Source of the DNA: Anaerobaca sp035448545
Lineage (GTDB): Bacteria > Planctomycetota > Phycisphaerae > Sedimentisphaerales > Anaerobacaceae
Direction: 5' to 3'
NCBI GenBank assembly: GCA_035448545.1
Contig: DAOTJE010000013.1
Location: 1 to 64,000, forward strand
DNA: 64,000 nt
Shown here: piece after piece, positions 51,169-59,984 of the stretch
Layout of the letters: every line of letters begins with the position of its first letter
How positions within the stretch are numbered: the stretch's first letter is position 1
Notes under the pieces: model-generated
Told to the model about the DNA's origin: nothing
What the model saw: the letters and a program-made list of their open reading frames with translations, nothing else
The model's database searches: none
Translations under genes and position numbers: made by a program

Positions 51169-51545
51169 TCGCAACACTCCTTACCCTGATACCGATGTCC
51201 GTGTCGCTGTCAGGATTGGCAATTCGCCCACCAGCGAGTTTTCGTATCGGACGGGCGTTCGGTTTCTCTTGAGCGAATATCCGAACCACAATCGACCATT
51301 CCGGGCAACCCCGATTTCCAGGCCGCTGTGGTCGGTTCTTTCGGACGTTTTCCTGCGAGATGTCACATTGGGGGCGTCGAACCGCCATACCCAAGGCCGT
51401 CCTGCCGCCGCAAGAGCTATCACCATCGCGATGCGCTGTTTTTTGGGACGTGACAAGGGTAGCCGGATGGCCCTTGTGCGCGTCGCCGAAGACGGTACAA
51501 TGCGCCGCAAGTGCACAACTGTTGGTCATTGGGAGACATACGATC
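51169..51545. other. Divergent intergenic region upstream of the FAH-family gene
   Basis: No gene is seen. The leftward leader belongs to the coiled-coil gene. The rightward promoter lies at 51474-51501. A CCGAACCACAATCGACC / GTGGTCGGTTCTTTCGG pair (about 51286-51351) can form a long imperfect stem. Confidence 0.45.
51474..51501 (+). promoter_or_regulatory. Sigma-70-like promoter for the FAH-family gene
   Basis: TTGTGC (51474-51479), a 16-base spacer and TACAAT (51496-51501), 44 bp before the start codon. The -10 box is strong and the -35 box weak. Confidence 0.5.
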
Positions 51546-52508
51546 ATGAAGCTGGCAACCTATCGGTACAACCACAAGACGTCGTGCGGGATCGTGACAA
51601 GTCGCGGCTTGGTGGACATCCCGTCCGCATGGCCCGGCTCCGACGCCCCGCACAGCGTCATGGAAATCCTCCAACGAGGCCCGTCCTGTCTCAGGGTCCT
51701 CGCTTCTCTGCCCCACGAATCCGGCGAATGTCTTCCCCTGGGGTCGGTGACCCTGCTGGCCCCCCTGCCCCAGCCGGGAAAGCTCCTGGCCCTGGCGGGC
51801 AACTATGCCGAACACGTCAAGGAGGCATCGCTAAGCCGAGGGTTCCAACTCGGGCTGTCCGATTCACCGCGTCTGACCACCGTACCGCGTCCGTTCCTGA
51901 TGCCAGCCAGTGTCATCAGCGGGCCGGGCGACACGATTCCGTGGCCAGCCTACAGCAAACAAATCGACTACGAGCTCGAACTGGCTGTGGTCATCGGAAG
52001 CCGCGTCAAGGGTGTCAACGCGGACAAGGCCCTCGACTCTGTTGCCGGCTACATGATCGCCAACGACGTTTCGGCCCGGAGTGTGACATTCAAGGAGGGC
52101 CGCAGCGAGCGACCCTGGGACGAGTTCTACGACTGGCTCAACGGCAAGTGGGCGGATGGTTTCCTCCCGACCGGCCCATACCTCGTCACGAAGGACGAGA
52201 TCGCTGACGTCCAGAACCTGCATATGGTCCTGAAGGTCAACGGCCAGGTCCGCCAGAACGCCAATACTTCGCAGATGATCTACCCGGTGGCCGACGTGGT
52301 CTCGTTCCTCAGCCATCTGATGACACTCGAGCCGGGCGACATTATCTCGACCGGAACCCCATCCGGCGTGGCCATCGCAACCGGCAACTTCCTTCAGGGC
52401 GGCGACGTGATCGAATGTTCCATCGAGGGTCTCGGAACGCTCACCAACACGCTCGGCCCTCGCCCTGAGGCATTCTACGAACCACTGAAGCGGAGCGCCT
52501 CGATGTAG
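51546..52508 (+). CDS. Fumarylacetoacetate hydrolase family protein
   Basis: The 320-residue protein has the FAH domain from about residue 78 on: KLLALAGNYAEHVKEA, PRPFLMPASVISGPGDTIPW, YELELAVVIGSRVKGV (metal-binding E-x-E), GYMIANDVSARSV, MIYPVADVVSFLSHLMTLEPGD and ISTGTPSGVAIA. Family members cleave or isomerise beta-diketone-like acids in aromatic or sugar-acid degradation, for example 2-keto-3-deoxy sugar acid pathways. The insertion between the two metal-site segments (about residues 180-215, with PWDEFYDWLNGKW) is normal for the class. GGGAG precedes the ATG. Its last 34 bp overlap the end of the opposite-strand glycosyltransferase. Confidence 0.9.
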   Translation: MKLATYRYNHKTSCGIVTSRGLVDIPSAWPGSDAPHSVMEILQRGPSCLRVLASLPHESGECLPLGSVTLLAPLPQPGKLLALAGNYAEHVKEASLSRGFQLGLSDSPRLTTVPRPFLMPASVISGPGDTIPWPAYSKQIDYELELAVVIGSRVKGVNADKALDSVAGYMIANDVSARSVTFKEGRSERPWDEFYDWLNGKWADGFLPTGPYLVTKDEIADVQNLHMVLKVNGQVRQNANTSQMIYPVADVVSFLSHLMTLEPGDIISTGTPSGVAIATGNFLQGGDVIECSIEGLGTLTNTLGPRPEAFYEPLKRSASM

Positions 52509-53584
52509 GTGTCCAGCATGGCCGAAACCATCGTGCCAACCGAATGCCGCTGTCTCACGTACGCCTGCGCAGAAGCGGCCAGGCAGCGGGCACTCTGAGG
52601 GTCCTTCAACAACCGCACGAGGGCCTGTCGCAAACTCGCTTCGTTGTTTCGCTCATAGATCAGAGCGGTCTGCTCGGGGACAACCAGGTCGTCGACGCCG
52701 CCCTTGCAGGCAACCACCGCAACGCCAAGGCTCATGGCTTCCAGAAGAAACCCACTGAAGGTCGGCACCGGCTGGAGATGCAGGAAGATATCACCTGCCG
52801 CCAGGACGGATCGCCATGGATCGAGCAACGGAACGATGGTCACGACGCGGGTCAGACCGTACTCGGCCAGCTTCGTCCGCAATCGGCGTTCCGCCCAGCC
52901 GCCTCCCATGATCGCGATCATAAACTCATAACCTTCCGCAAAGAGCACTTTGGCCGCCTCCAGGAGGACCGTGAAATCCGACACGCGATCCAGCCGGTGC
53001 GCCACAACAATCGTGCTCAGATGCGAAGGGTCCGCGAAGCAGACGGGATCGGTCCCGGCAAACGTCCCCGGATGGATCTGCCGGATCCGGTCGGCAAAGC
53101 GGCCGCAGGACCGAACAACACTGGAACCGATCGTCTTCGACGGGACGACGATTCTCGCACAGCGGGTCGGCGAGACGGAGAGTCGGTGCGATTTGCCGAT
53201 CAGGGAATTGACACCCAGTACATACGGCAGGCTCAGCCTCCGGGCCAACCGCCGGGCCAGAGCCGCCCGGCTCTCGCACAGGCCGTGTAAAACCGTCGGC
53301 TTGAATCTCTCCAACTGAAGGGCGAGCGATTCCAGGCCCACGCGCTCCATGAACGGGAGATTGAGGGCCGGATATGTAAAGACCTCGACCGGCGCCGGCA
53401 CAACAGACTCTGCATTGCCGCCCGGCGGACAGATCAACGCAGCCGGAATGGACTCGTCCGCCAGTCCAACCAGCAGACGCCGCAGAAAAGGCGCGTGCTC
53501 GGTGACATCCCGTGGGGATGCCAGGAAGATCGGACGCAATGCCTTCCTCATCGCCGCCGTGTCCGAATGCCCGGTTTCCGTCAT
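52475..53584 (-). CDS. Glycosyltransferase family 4 (GT-B) protein
   Basis: The 369-residue protein is organised as a GT-B glycosyltransferase. The N-terminal half contains VLHGLCESRAALARRLARR and CARIVVPSKTIGSSVVRSC. The C-terminal half contains VVAHRLDRVSDFTVLLEAAK, MIAIMGGGWAERRLRTKLAEYGL, VVTIVPLLDPWRSVLAAGDIFLH and FSGFLLEAMSLGVAVVACKGGVDDLVV, where the usual E-x7-E motif appears as a GFLLEAMS-type segment. It probably adds a sugar from a nucleotide sugar in envelope glycan synthesis. The ATG at 53584 has AGG upstream; a GTG two codons earlier is possible. Confidence 0.88.
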   Translation of the reverse strand: MTETGHSDTAAMRKALRPIFLASPRDVTEHAPFLRRLLVGLADESIPAALICPPGGNAESVVPAPVEVFTYPALNLPFMERVGLESLALQLERFKPTVLHGLCESRAALARRLARRLSLPYVLGVNSLIGKSHRLSVSPTRCARIVVPSKTIGSSVVRSCGRFADRIRQIHPGTFAGTDPVCFADPSHLSTIVVAHRLDRVSDFTVLLEAAKVLFAEGYEFMIAIMGGGWAERRLRTKLAEYGLTRVVTIVPLLDPWRSVLAAGDIFLHLQPVPTFSGFLLEAMSLGVAVVACKGGVDDLVVPEQTALIYERNNEASLRQALVRLLKDPQSARCLAASAQAYVRQRHSVGTMVSAMLDTYIEALRFSGS

Positions 53585-53734
53585 AAGCACCTGTCAAACG
53601 ATGTCCGGCTCTTCTCCTTGCGGCCGACAGAAAAGCGGTGTCGGTCGTGGCCGAAAACGATGAGCATTCTATCTCAAATCCGGACGAGGTGTTACGGAAA
53701 AAGGCGGCTCTCCGGCCGGCCCGCGTGCCGATCC

Positions 53735-53774
53735 AACGAAAGCGGCCCTCGCATCCCGTGGACACGAGGGCCGC
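53735..53774 (-). terminator. Terminator after the 981-aa secreted protein
   Basis: GCGGCCCTCG and CGAGGGCCGC form a perfect 10-bp stem around 13 bases (53742-53774). On the minus strand it is followed by TTTCGTT. It lies 46 bp after the stop codon at 53821. Confidence 0.8.
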
Positions 53775-53820
53775 ATAAGAGACTTCGTCTCGGTGTCGGT
53801 AACCCGACGGACGTATCAGA

Positions 53821-56766
53821 TCACTTCGCCGCCGCTGGCCTTCCGAAACCGATGTCGTCGATGTAGACGATGCCGGAACCGCCGGCCGCCGGACTGGTCC
53901 GGTTGCCGACCCCGATCGTCATCGCTTCGATCCGGCTGAGGTTCACACCGGCCAGAGCGCTGTACGGGATCGCCCACTCGTTCCAGCCGGCCAGGAACAC
54001 CGCCCCCGCCCCGGCCGGATGGCTCACCGTCGCCGTCTTGCCCGACGCATCTTCCAGCGTCACGTAGAGTTGCCCGGCACCATTGCCCGCAGGCTGCGCG
54101 GCGCCGATCGTCTCCACAAGCCACCCACCGTTGACGTTGCCCGTGGTCGCCACCCCGGAGAACTCCGCGCTGGCCAGAACACCCGCACTGTGGCTGGTCA
54201 CCGCCAGGCCGATGTACACGTTCGCACCCATCGCGATCGTCTGCGGGTTCCACGCCATCGCCGTCCAGTTGGCCCCATCGGTCGAGTAGTAGCCGTTGAA
54301 GCTGCTGCCCACCCGCTCGATCTTCACCCAGTACGGAGGACGCAGAGCGGTCTGCTCGGCGGTGACCACACCGCTGTCACTGACCGCCGCCGCGCCGGTC
54401 GTCAGACGGGCCTGATAGCGGCACCCGTAGTCCGGCGTCGCATACACCGCCGCGAACGCCGAGCCCGCCTCCAGCGTCTCACGGATCATCACGCCCGCCT
54501 TGGTCCAGTCGACCGCACGCGATACGCTCTCGATGAGCGCCACGATCGAGCCGTTGCCGCTGAGCGGCTTGTACGCGAAACGGAACTCGTCGGCGGTGTT
54601 CCAGATGTCCGTGCCGGCCGCACCCATGATGATCTTGCCGTCGGCCAGCTCCAGGAACGGCCCGGGTACACCCCGGAAGTAAAGCACCAGCGTGTTGGCA
54701 CTGCTGCCGCTCCAGTTCTGCGCAGAGTCGAAGGTCCGCGTGGTCTCGGAGTAGAACGGCGACTTGCTATTGTCATACTGCAAGGGCATCGACTGCCGGC
54801 CCGTGCGGACGATCGTTTGCTCGGCAAACGGGGCCGTCAGATAGCCGACCGTTGAACGGGTGTTATTGACCCAGCCGTCGACCCAGGTGTCGAAGATGGC
54901 CTCGCCGGCCTCGAGGTCGTCGGTGTAGTCCTCGAAGCCGTCGATCAACGCATACTCCTGCGTCGAGAAGCTCCAGACCTCACCCGGCCACAGTTCGGCC
55001 CCGGCCTCATCGACCCGCCAGTAATACGTGGTCCCGAAATCGAGCGTGTCCGGCGAAAAACTGGCCGCCGTCACGCTGTCGGCAAGAGTCAGATTCTCCG
55101 CATCCGTACCGAAATAGACCTCATGGGACGTTGCCTCGCGCCCGGCACGCCAGCTCAGGAGCGCGTCCGGCTCGACCCCGGTAGCGCCGTCGGCCGGCTG
55201 TGGCTGACGGGCCTGAACGGGAACATACGTGAATCGCACTTCGCTCAGACCGTACTGGCCCATCACGCCGTGCCCGCTGTTGATGATGAACCGGACGAAC
55301 CTCGCGGCGATGCCGCCGAGATCGATGACCGTATTGGCGGCGTAGTCGGCCTTGGCGGTCGCTTTGGCAAACTGCACGTCGCCGAAAACCGTCCACGCGG
55401 CGCCGTCGGTTGAGTACTCAATGGTGACATCCTTGAGCCCGAAGCCCAGCACCGGCTCGAACATCACGTTGTAGTTCCAGACCCGAAGCTCATAGAGCTT
55501 GAACACCTTCTCGAACTCGAACTGAATCCAGACGGGCGTCTGTTCGCCGGGGGAAACCAGCCACATGTCGGTCGCCTCGGTCGAATGCTGACCGGCATCG
55601 TTGAGACCGGAACCATTAACCGTATTCTCCGGTTCGCTCGTCGCCTCGGAAACGCCGTTCGTGGTCGCTACGATGTTCTCGACGGGATAGGCAATCGGTT
55701 CCGTGGTGAAACTCCATATCTTGCCGGCGTACTGGGTCACGCCGTCGGCGGCAAAGCCGTCCACACGCCAGTAGTATGTCTGGCTGAACTCCAGAAGGTC
55801 GGCGGCATCGTAGGTGTCCCCGGCCTGCCCCTGGCTGACCAGGACTCCCATCGGGTTGGCCCTGCTGGCGGCGGCCACGTCGTCGGCAGAGGTTCCGAAG
55901 TACACATCGTGGGTGGCCACACCCTCGCCCGGCTTCCAGCCGAGAACCACATCGCGCGGCACGTCAGTCGCGCCGTCATCCGGTGTCGGACTGGCGGCGC
56001 GTCCCGGCTCGATATCTTCACCCATCATGTAGAGGATCGCATTGGCGAACACGGCCTTGCCCTTCTCCGTAAGGTTGAATTTGCCCTGCGGCGTGGCGCC
56101 CGATTCCTGCGTCCCCATGCAGAACAGCATGCGGTTGCTGGCCGGCGTGCCGGCCCCGGCATAGTACGGCGTGCCGGCCGGCCATTCCACGATGCATGCG
56201 CTGGTGCCCGTCGAGACGATCACCGTCCCGCTGCCGACGGACAGCGTGCCGAGGAAGGACGTCTGGCCCGTGCCCGTCGTGCCGTCGACCAACTGGACCG
56301 TATTGTTGGCGTCAAGCTTGACGCCAGTGAAGATGGGATGCTCCGGGAGCAGCACATCCATCGTCGGACCAACGAGGTTGTTGATGGTGGTGGTATTGGC
56401 CCACAGCCATCGGCTGTTCCGGGCCAGATAGCTCGTCATGTTGATTATGGGCGTCGTGATACTGTTCCACTGGCCGACTTCAGCCGCGTCGGTGGCATAG
56501 TCGCCGCTGTTGGTCGAGCGGCTGACGATGATCAGGTCGGCCGCGTTGAGGGCCGCGATCTTCGTCGCGTCCAGCGTGGTCCAGTTGCCACGCTGAACGT
56601 CCAGCTCGTGCCCCAGAGACCGCACGAAATTCTCGGCTTCCAGGTCATCCTGGACCCCGTCGACGTCCGTATCATACGTCTGCGAGACCCAGATGATATT
56701 GGCTGCCCGGGACGCGGGACACAGAAGAAGCCCCAGCAGCATGACAAGAATGATTCTCGCGTGCAT
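53821..56766 (-). CDS. Secreted modular discoidin protein, paralog of 8427-12194
   Basis: The 981-residue protein has a signal peptide (about 1-21). An amidotransferase/ThuA-like head (22-255) shares IAALNAADLIIVSRSTNSGDY and MGTQESGATPQG with the paralog. An FN3-like module (ATDVPRDVVLGWKPGE), a discoidin-like module (VWIQFEFEKVFKLYELRVW) and a second FN3-like module follow. Next is a domain beginning YALIDGFEDYTDDLEAGEAI. A concanavalin/DUF1349-like beta-sandwich (about 690-850; DWTKAGVMIRETLEAGSAFA, YYSTDGANW) and a final beta-sandwich ending VYIDDIGFGRP complete it. AAGGAGG precedes the ATG. It lacks the FAS1 domains and EP-rich tail of the paralog. Confidence 0.88.
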   Translation of the reverse strand: MHARIILVMLLGLLLCPASRAANIIWVSQTYDTDVDGVQDDLEAENFVRSLGHELDVQRGNWTTLDATKIAALNAADLIIVSRSTNSGDYATDAAEVGQWNSITTPIINMTSYLARNSRWLWANTTTINNLVGPTMDVLLPEHPIFTGVKLDANNTVQLVDGTTGTGQTSFLGTLSVGSGTVIVSTGTSACIVEWPAGTPYYAGAGTPASNRMLFCMGTQESGATPQGKFNLTEKGKAVFANAILYMMGEDIEPGRAASPTPDDGATDVPRDVVLGWKPGEGVATHDVYFGTSADDVAAASRANPMGVLVSQGQAGDTYDAADLLEFSQTYYWRVDGFAADGVTQYAGKIWSFTTEPIAYPVENIVATTNGVSEATSEPENTVNGSGLNDAGQHSTEATDMWLVSPGEQTPVWIQFEFEKVFKLYELRVWNYNVMFEPVLGFGLKDVTIEYSTDGAAWTVFGDVQFAKATAKADYAANTVIDLGGIAARFVRFIINSGHGVMGQYGLSEVRFTYVPVQARQPQPADGATGVEPDALLSWRAGREATSHEVYFGTDAENLTLADSVTAASFSPDTLDFGTTYYWRVDEAGAELWPGEVWSFSTQEYALIDGFEDYTDDLEAGEAIFDTWVDGWVNNTRSTVGYLTAPFAEQTIVRTGRQSMPLQYDNSKSPFYSETTRTFDSAQNWSGSSANTLVLYFRGVPGPFLELADGKIIMGAAGTDIWNTADEFRFAYKPLSGNGSIVALIESVSRAVDWTKAGVMIRETLEAGSAFAAVYATPDYGCRYQARLTTGAAAVSDSGVVTAEQTALRPPYWVKIERVGSSFNGYYSTDGANWTAMAWNPQTIAMGANVYIGLAVTSHSAGVLASAEFSGVATTGNVNGGWLVETIGAAQPAGNGAGQLYVTLEDASGKTATVSHPAGAGAVFLAGWNEWAIPYSALAGVNLSRIEAMTIGVGNRTSPAAGGSGIVYIDDIGFGRPAAAK

Positions 56767-57224
56767 CAGGTGTTCCTCCTTCGAGAAATAATGGTCAATA
56801 GACCTACCGCGATAAGATGATTGGCAATGCCCCGACCTTCCAAACCGTAAGGTTGGAGCCGGTCACAGCACGATGCAGGTTTCAAGAACTTCCCCGTGCG
56901 GCCACGCGGGGCACCGACACGCTTCCGCCTTCGTCCGTCGCCGTTCCCGACCCGACGGAGCGCCGGTCCGAAGAGCCCCGGGCCCCCCATCAGGCAGACT
57001 GCCACCTCCCGGCGTCGTTTCGGACCAGAAACACGCTCGCGCCGCTCCATCCCGTGCCCGCAGGACAACGCTTGGCTGCCAGTGGCGAAAATCGCAGATG
57101 CCCGTGGATTCGTTTATACCAGATGGAGGTCAGTGACTTCAAGCGAAATTCACATCCCCCGCCCCCGTTGGACAGGCCGGCTTACAATGGGCCGAGCCGA
57201 CGTTGATCCGTCCGCCCACAAGGT
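56767..57224. other. Intergenic, nothing recognised
   Basis: This is the 458-bp gap upstream of the 981-aa secreted gene and downstream of the pgsA-ribBA-lipoprotein unit. I found no credible frame, hairpin terminator or repeat of the families seen elsewhere in the window. Confidence 0.4.
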
Positions 57225-57836
57225 TCAATCCCCGGGCCGAAGCAGCCATTCGGCAGAAAGCCTCCTGCCGGTGGGGATCAGACAGGTGACCTCGAGCACA
57301 TACGTCTTCTCCGGAGAGACATGGACCGGGACAGTGAATTCATAGGCCCGCAGGAAGTCACGCCAGGACTTCTGGTTCTCGGCCGGGTTAGTCAAGTCGA
57401 TGTCCGGCCAAATCGCGATCCTCGGGCCTTTGGGCTCGGCGGACCGCTGAACGTAATCGTATAGCTCGAGGCGGAATACACCAGGGGCCTTCATCTGGGA
57501 GCCGTACGCATCCGCCAGAGAAACGTAGACATGCAACTGCTGGCCCTGATCACCTGTCGGCTGGCTCAACTCCGTCAGAGGCAGAATGATGATTGCTGCC
57601 GGCCCGAACCCGCTCGGGGGCCCCTGCGGCGGTGGCTCGGCGACCGGCGCGGGTTTCGGCTCCGCCTCCACCCGCGGCTGGGCATCACGAGGTAGCGAAT
57701 CCCCGCTTCCCCCCGCCTGAGGCTCGCTGCAGCCGGGGCAGAACACCACCCACATCAGTAAGCACGGGGCGGCCCATTTCATGAGCCGGCCCAGAGGTTC
57801 CGAACGGCCCGGTCGGCTGATGGTTCGTTCGTCCAT
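57225..57836 (-). CDS. Putative lipoprotein
   Basis: The 203-residue protein has an unusually long N-region (18 residues) before a hydrophobic stretch (WAAPCLLMWVVFCPGC) whose FCPGC end looks like a degenerate lipobox. A proline-rich linker follows (about 60-75). A domain of about 120 residues then reads IIILPLTELSQPT, LHVYVSLADAYGSQMKAPG, FRLELYDYVQRSAEP and a C-terminal YVLEVTCLIPTGRRLS, which looks like one beta-sandwich. It starts three bases after the ribBA stop, so translation is probably coupled. Met19 is an alternative start but lacks a ribosome site. No family recognised. Confidence 0.72.
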   Translation of the reverse strand: MDERTISRPGRSEPLGRLMKWAAPCLLMWVVFCPGCSEPQAGGSGDSLPRDAQPRVEAEPKPAPVAEPPPQGPPSGFGPAAIIILPLTELSQPTGDQGQQLHVYVSLADAYGSQMKAPGVFRLELYDYVQRSAEPKGPRIAIWPDIDLTNPAENQKSWRDFLRAYEFTVPVHVSPEKTYVLEVTCLIPTGRRLSAEWLLRPGD

Positions 57837-57839
57837 GAA

Positions 57840-59111
57840 CTACAGGTCCTCATCCAACATGTGTCCGAGACGGTGTTTCTTGGTCCGCAGATAGTTGATG
57901 TTGTGCTCGCTCGGGACCGCCTGCAAGGGGACCTGCTCGAAGATCTGGATGCCGTAGACCTCCAGCCGGCTGACCTTCTTGGGATTGTTGGTCAGGATCC
58001 GCACGTTGCGAAGGCCCAAATCCCGGCAGATCTGCGCGCCGATGCCGTAGTCACGACGGTCGGCACTGAAGCCCAGTTTCAGGTTCGCGTCCACCGTGTC
58101 CAGCCCCTGCTCCTGCAGCTCATAGGCGCGGAGCTTGTTGGACAGGCCGATACCTCGACCTTCCTGGCGCAGGTAGATCAGAGCCCCTTTGCCCTCCTTC
58201 TCGATCATCCGCATGGCGGTGATGAGCTGGTAGCCGCACTCGCATCGCTGCGAATGGAACAGATCGCCTGTCAGGCATTCCGAATGCACGCGAATGAGAA
58301 CCGGCTCGGGATGCTCGATGACGTTGCCGGCCCCGTCGCGGTCACCGACGCCGCCCTTGCACAGGGCCAGGTGCGGCTCGGGACTGGTCATGCTCTCATA
58401 GGCAACGAGTTTGAAATCGCCATAATCGGTGGGCAGATTGACCGACACGATCCGTTTGATGTGACTCTCTCGCTGCAGCCGGTACTCGATGAGTTTGGCA
58501 ATCGAAAGCACCTTCATGTTGTGGCGCTTGCAGAACTCCAGCAGTTCCGGAACGCGGGCCATGGACCCGTCCTCGTTCATGATCTCGCAGATGACCGCGG
58601 CCGGCTTCAGGCCGGCCAGACGAGCCAGATCAACCGCCCCTTCGGTCTGTCCGGCGCGGACGAGGACCCCGCCATCTCGGGCGCGCAGGGGAAAGACATG
58701 ACCCGGCCGCGCCAGATCGCGGGCCGTGGCGCCATCGGCGATGGCCACCTGGATCGTATGCGCCCGGTCCGCGGCGCTGATGCCCGTTGTGATGCCATCG
58801 GCGGCATCGATGGAAACCGTAAAAGCCGTTCCGAAACGGGCCGTGTTCTCGAGCGCCTGCGGGTACAACGCCAGGGCGTCGCACTTCTCGGCCGTCAGCG
58901 GCAGACAGATCAGCCCGCGACCGTACTTCGCCATGAAGTTGATGATCTCCGGGGTCACCTTCTCCGCGGCGCAGATCAGGTCCCCTTCGTTCTCGCGATC
59001 TTCCGCATCCACGAGGACGGCCATCTTGCCCTGCCGAAGGTCCTCCAGCACCTCCGGCACATCACTGAACGTCACAGCGGGTGTTTCCTGCTGCAAAGGA
59101 GACTGACTCAT
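57840..59111 (-). CDS. ribBA: Bifunctional DHBP synthase / GTP cyclohydrolase II
   Basis: The 423-residue protein combines two riboflavin-synthesis enzymes. The RibB half (about 15-215) has VLVDAEDRENEGDL (acidic loop), TTGISAADRAHTI and ARPGHVFPLRARDGGVL. The RibA half (about 220-415) has RVHSECLTGDLFHSQRCECG (three zinc cysteines), RQEGRGIGLSNKLRAYELQ, DYGIGAQICRDLG and LTNNPKK. Both catalytic sets look complete. It makes dihydroxybutanone phosphate from ribulose 5-phosphate and diaminohydroxypyrimidine from GTP. The ATG at 59111 begins the conserved part; the frame is open further upstream but overlaps pgsA. It follows pgsA by 16 bp. Confidence 0.95.
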   Translation of the reverse strand: MSQSPLQQETPAVTFSDVPEVLEDLRQGKMAVLVDAEDRENEGDLICAAEKVTPEIINFMAKYGRGLICLPLTAEKCDALALYPQALENTARFGTAFTVSIDAADGITTGISAADRAHTIQVAIADGATARDLARPGHVFPLRARDGGVLVRAGQTEGAVDLARLAGLKPAAVICEIMNEDGSMARVPELLEFCKRHNMKVLSIAKLIEYRLQRESHIKRIVSVNLPTDYGDFKLVAYESMTSPEPHLALCKGGVGDRDGAGNVIEHPEPVLIRVHSECLTGDLFHSQRCECGYQLITAMRMIEKEGKGALIYLRQEGRGIGLSNKLRAYELQEQGLDTVDANLKLGFSADRRDYGIGAQICRDLGLRNVRILTNNPKKVSRLEVYGIQIFEQVPLQAVPSEHNINYLRTKKHRLGHMLDEDL

Positions 59112-59127
59112 GCTCACACTGGACTGC

Positions 59128-59847
59128 CTAACGCACGGGTGTCTTGTCTGTATCGGACGAGCCGGTTGCCACGTTCTTGGCGCCGGATCGCTCAAACTGC
59201 TCAATATAGCGGCTTCCATTGCGAATGTAAACCAGAGTGGCCAAAATGGCCACGACCGCCGCCGACCACCACAGAACACTTAATCCCACCGCGTAATACG
59301 GGATCAGCCGCGAGAACTCCGGCGCCGTCAGCACACACGCAACCATAACCAGTTGCAGTGCCGTGGCCGCCTTGCCCAGAAGCACCGGCACGACGTGGAT
59401 TTGCGACGTGACCAGGTACACAATGGCGAAGCCCAGCACGATCAGAACGTCCTTGCCCACGATCGCCACTACGACAGTCGTCGGCAGCGTGAATCCCTCG
59501 ATATGGCCCCTCTGCGAAGCGAGCAGCAGACAGGCGGATGTCATCAGCAGCTTGTCCGCCACGGGATCGAGAAACGTGCCCAGCTTGGTGATCTGCCTGT
59601 AGTGGCGAGCCAAATAGCCGTCCAGTGCGTCGCTGACTGCCATGAACAGGAAGACGGCGATGGCGGCGTATCGAAATGCGCGTCGCATATGCTCGGCGAT
59701 CGACGGATCGTTGATATTCAACAGGCAGATGATGAACGGTACGATCAGCAGGATGCGGACGAGCGTGATCCGCGTCGCCCAACTGAGTCGGAATCGCTCG
59801 GCCGACCGTGACAGGCGAAAGAAGTGAAACCAGCCGTCGAGCTTCAT
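59128..59847 (-). CDS. pgsA: CDP-alcohol phosphatidyltransferase, PgsA-like
   Basis: The 239-residue membrane protein carries SDALDGYLARHYRQITKLG followed by TFLDPVADK, the D-G-x2-A-R-x8-G-x3-D-x3-D motif of CDP-alcohol phosphotransferases. Five to six hydrophobic segments surround it. The sequence order and neighbouring riboflavin genes suggest phosphatidylglycerophosphate synthase, which joins CDP-diacylglycerol and glycerol 3-phosphate. The last ~25 residues are polar and not conserved. GAGGAC precedes the ATG. It is the first gene of a probable pgsA-ribBA-lipoprotein operon. Confidence 0.9.
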   Translation of the reverse strand: MKLDGWFHFFRLSRSAERFRLSWATRITLVRILLIVPFIICLLNINDPSIAEHMRRAFRYAAIAVFLFMAVSDALDGYLARHYRQITKLGTFLDPVADKLLMTSACLLLASQRGHIEGFTLPTTVVVAIVGKDVLIVLGFAIVYLVTSQIHVVPVLLGKAATALQLVMVACVLTAPEFSRLIPYYAVGLSVLWWSAAVVAILATLVYIRNGSRYIEQFERSGAKNVATGSSDTDKTPVR

Positions 59848-59893
59848 CGCATTGTCCTCATCCGGGCCTCCGGAGGCCCACTGTGCGACCCCG

Positions 59894-59921
59894 TTGCGTT
59901 CTTTCGCTGAAATGGTATACT
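59894..59921 (+). promoter_or_regulatory. Sigma-70-like promoter for gspF
   Basis: TTGCGT (59894-59899), a 16-base spacer and TATACT (59916-59921), about 60 bp before the start codon. Confidence 0.5.
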
Positions 59922-59984
59922 ACGCCAAGCCCATAAGCTTGGCAATACCCCGATCCCGGTGGACATCGGGAACGGGACGCAGGT

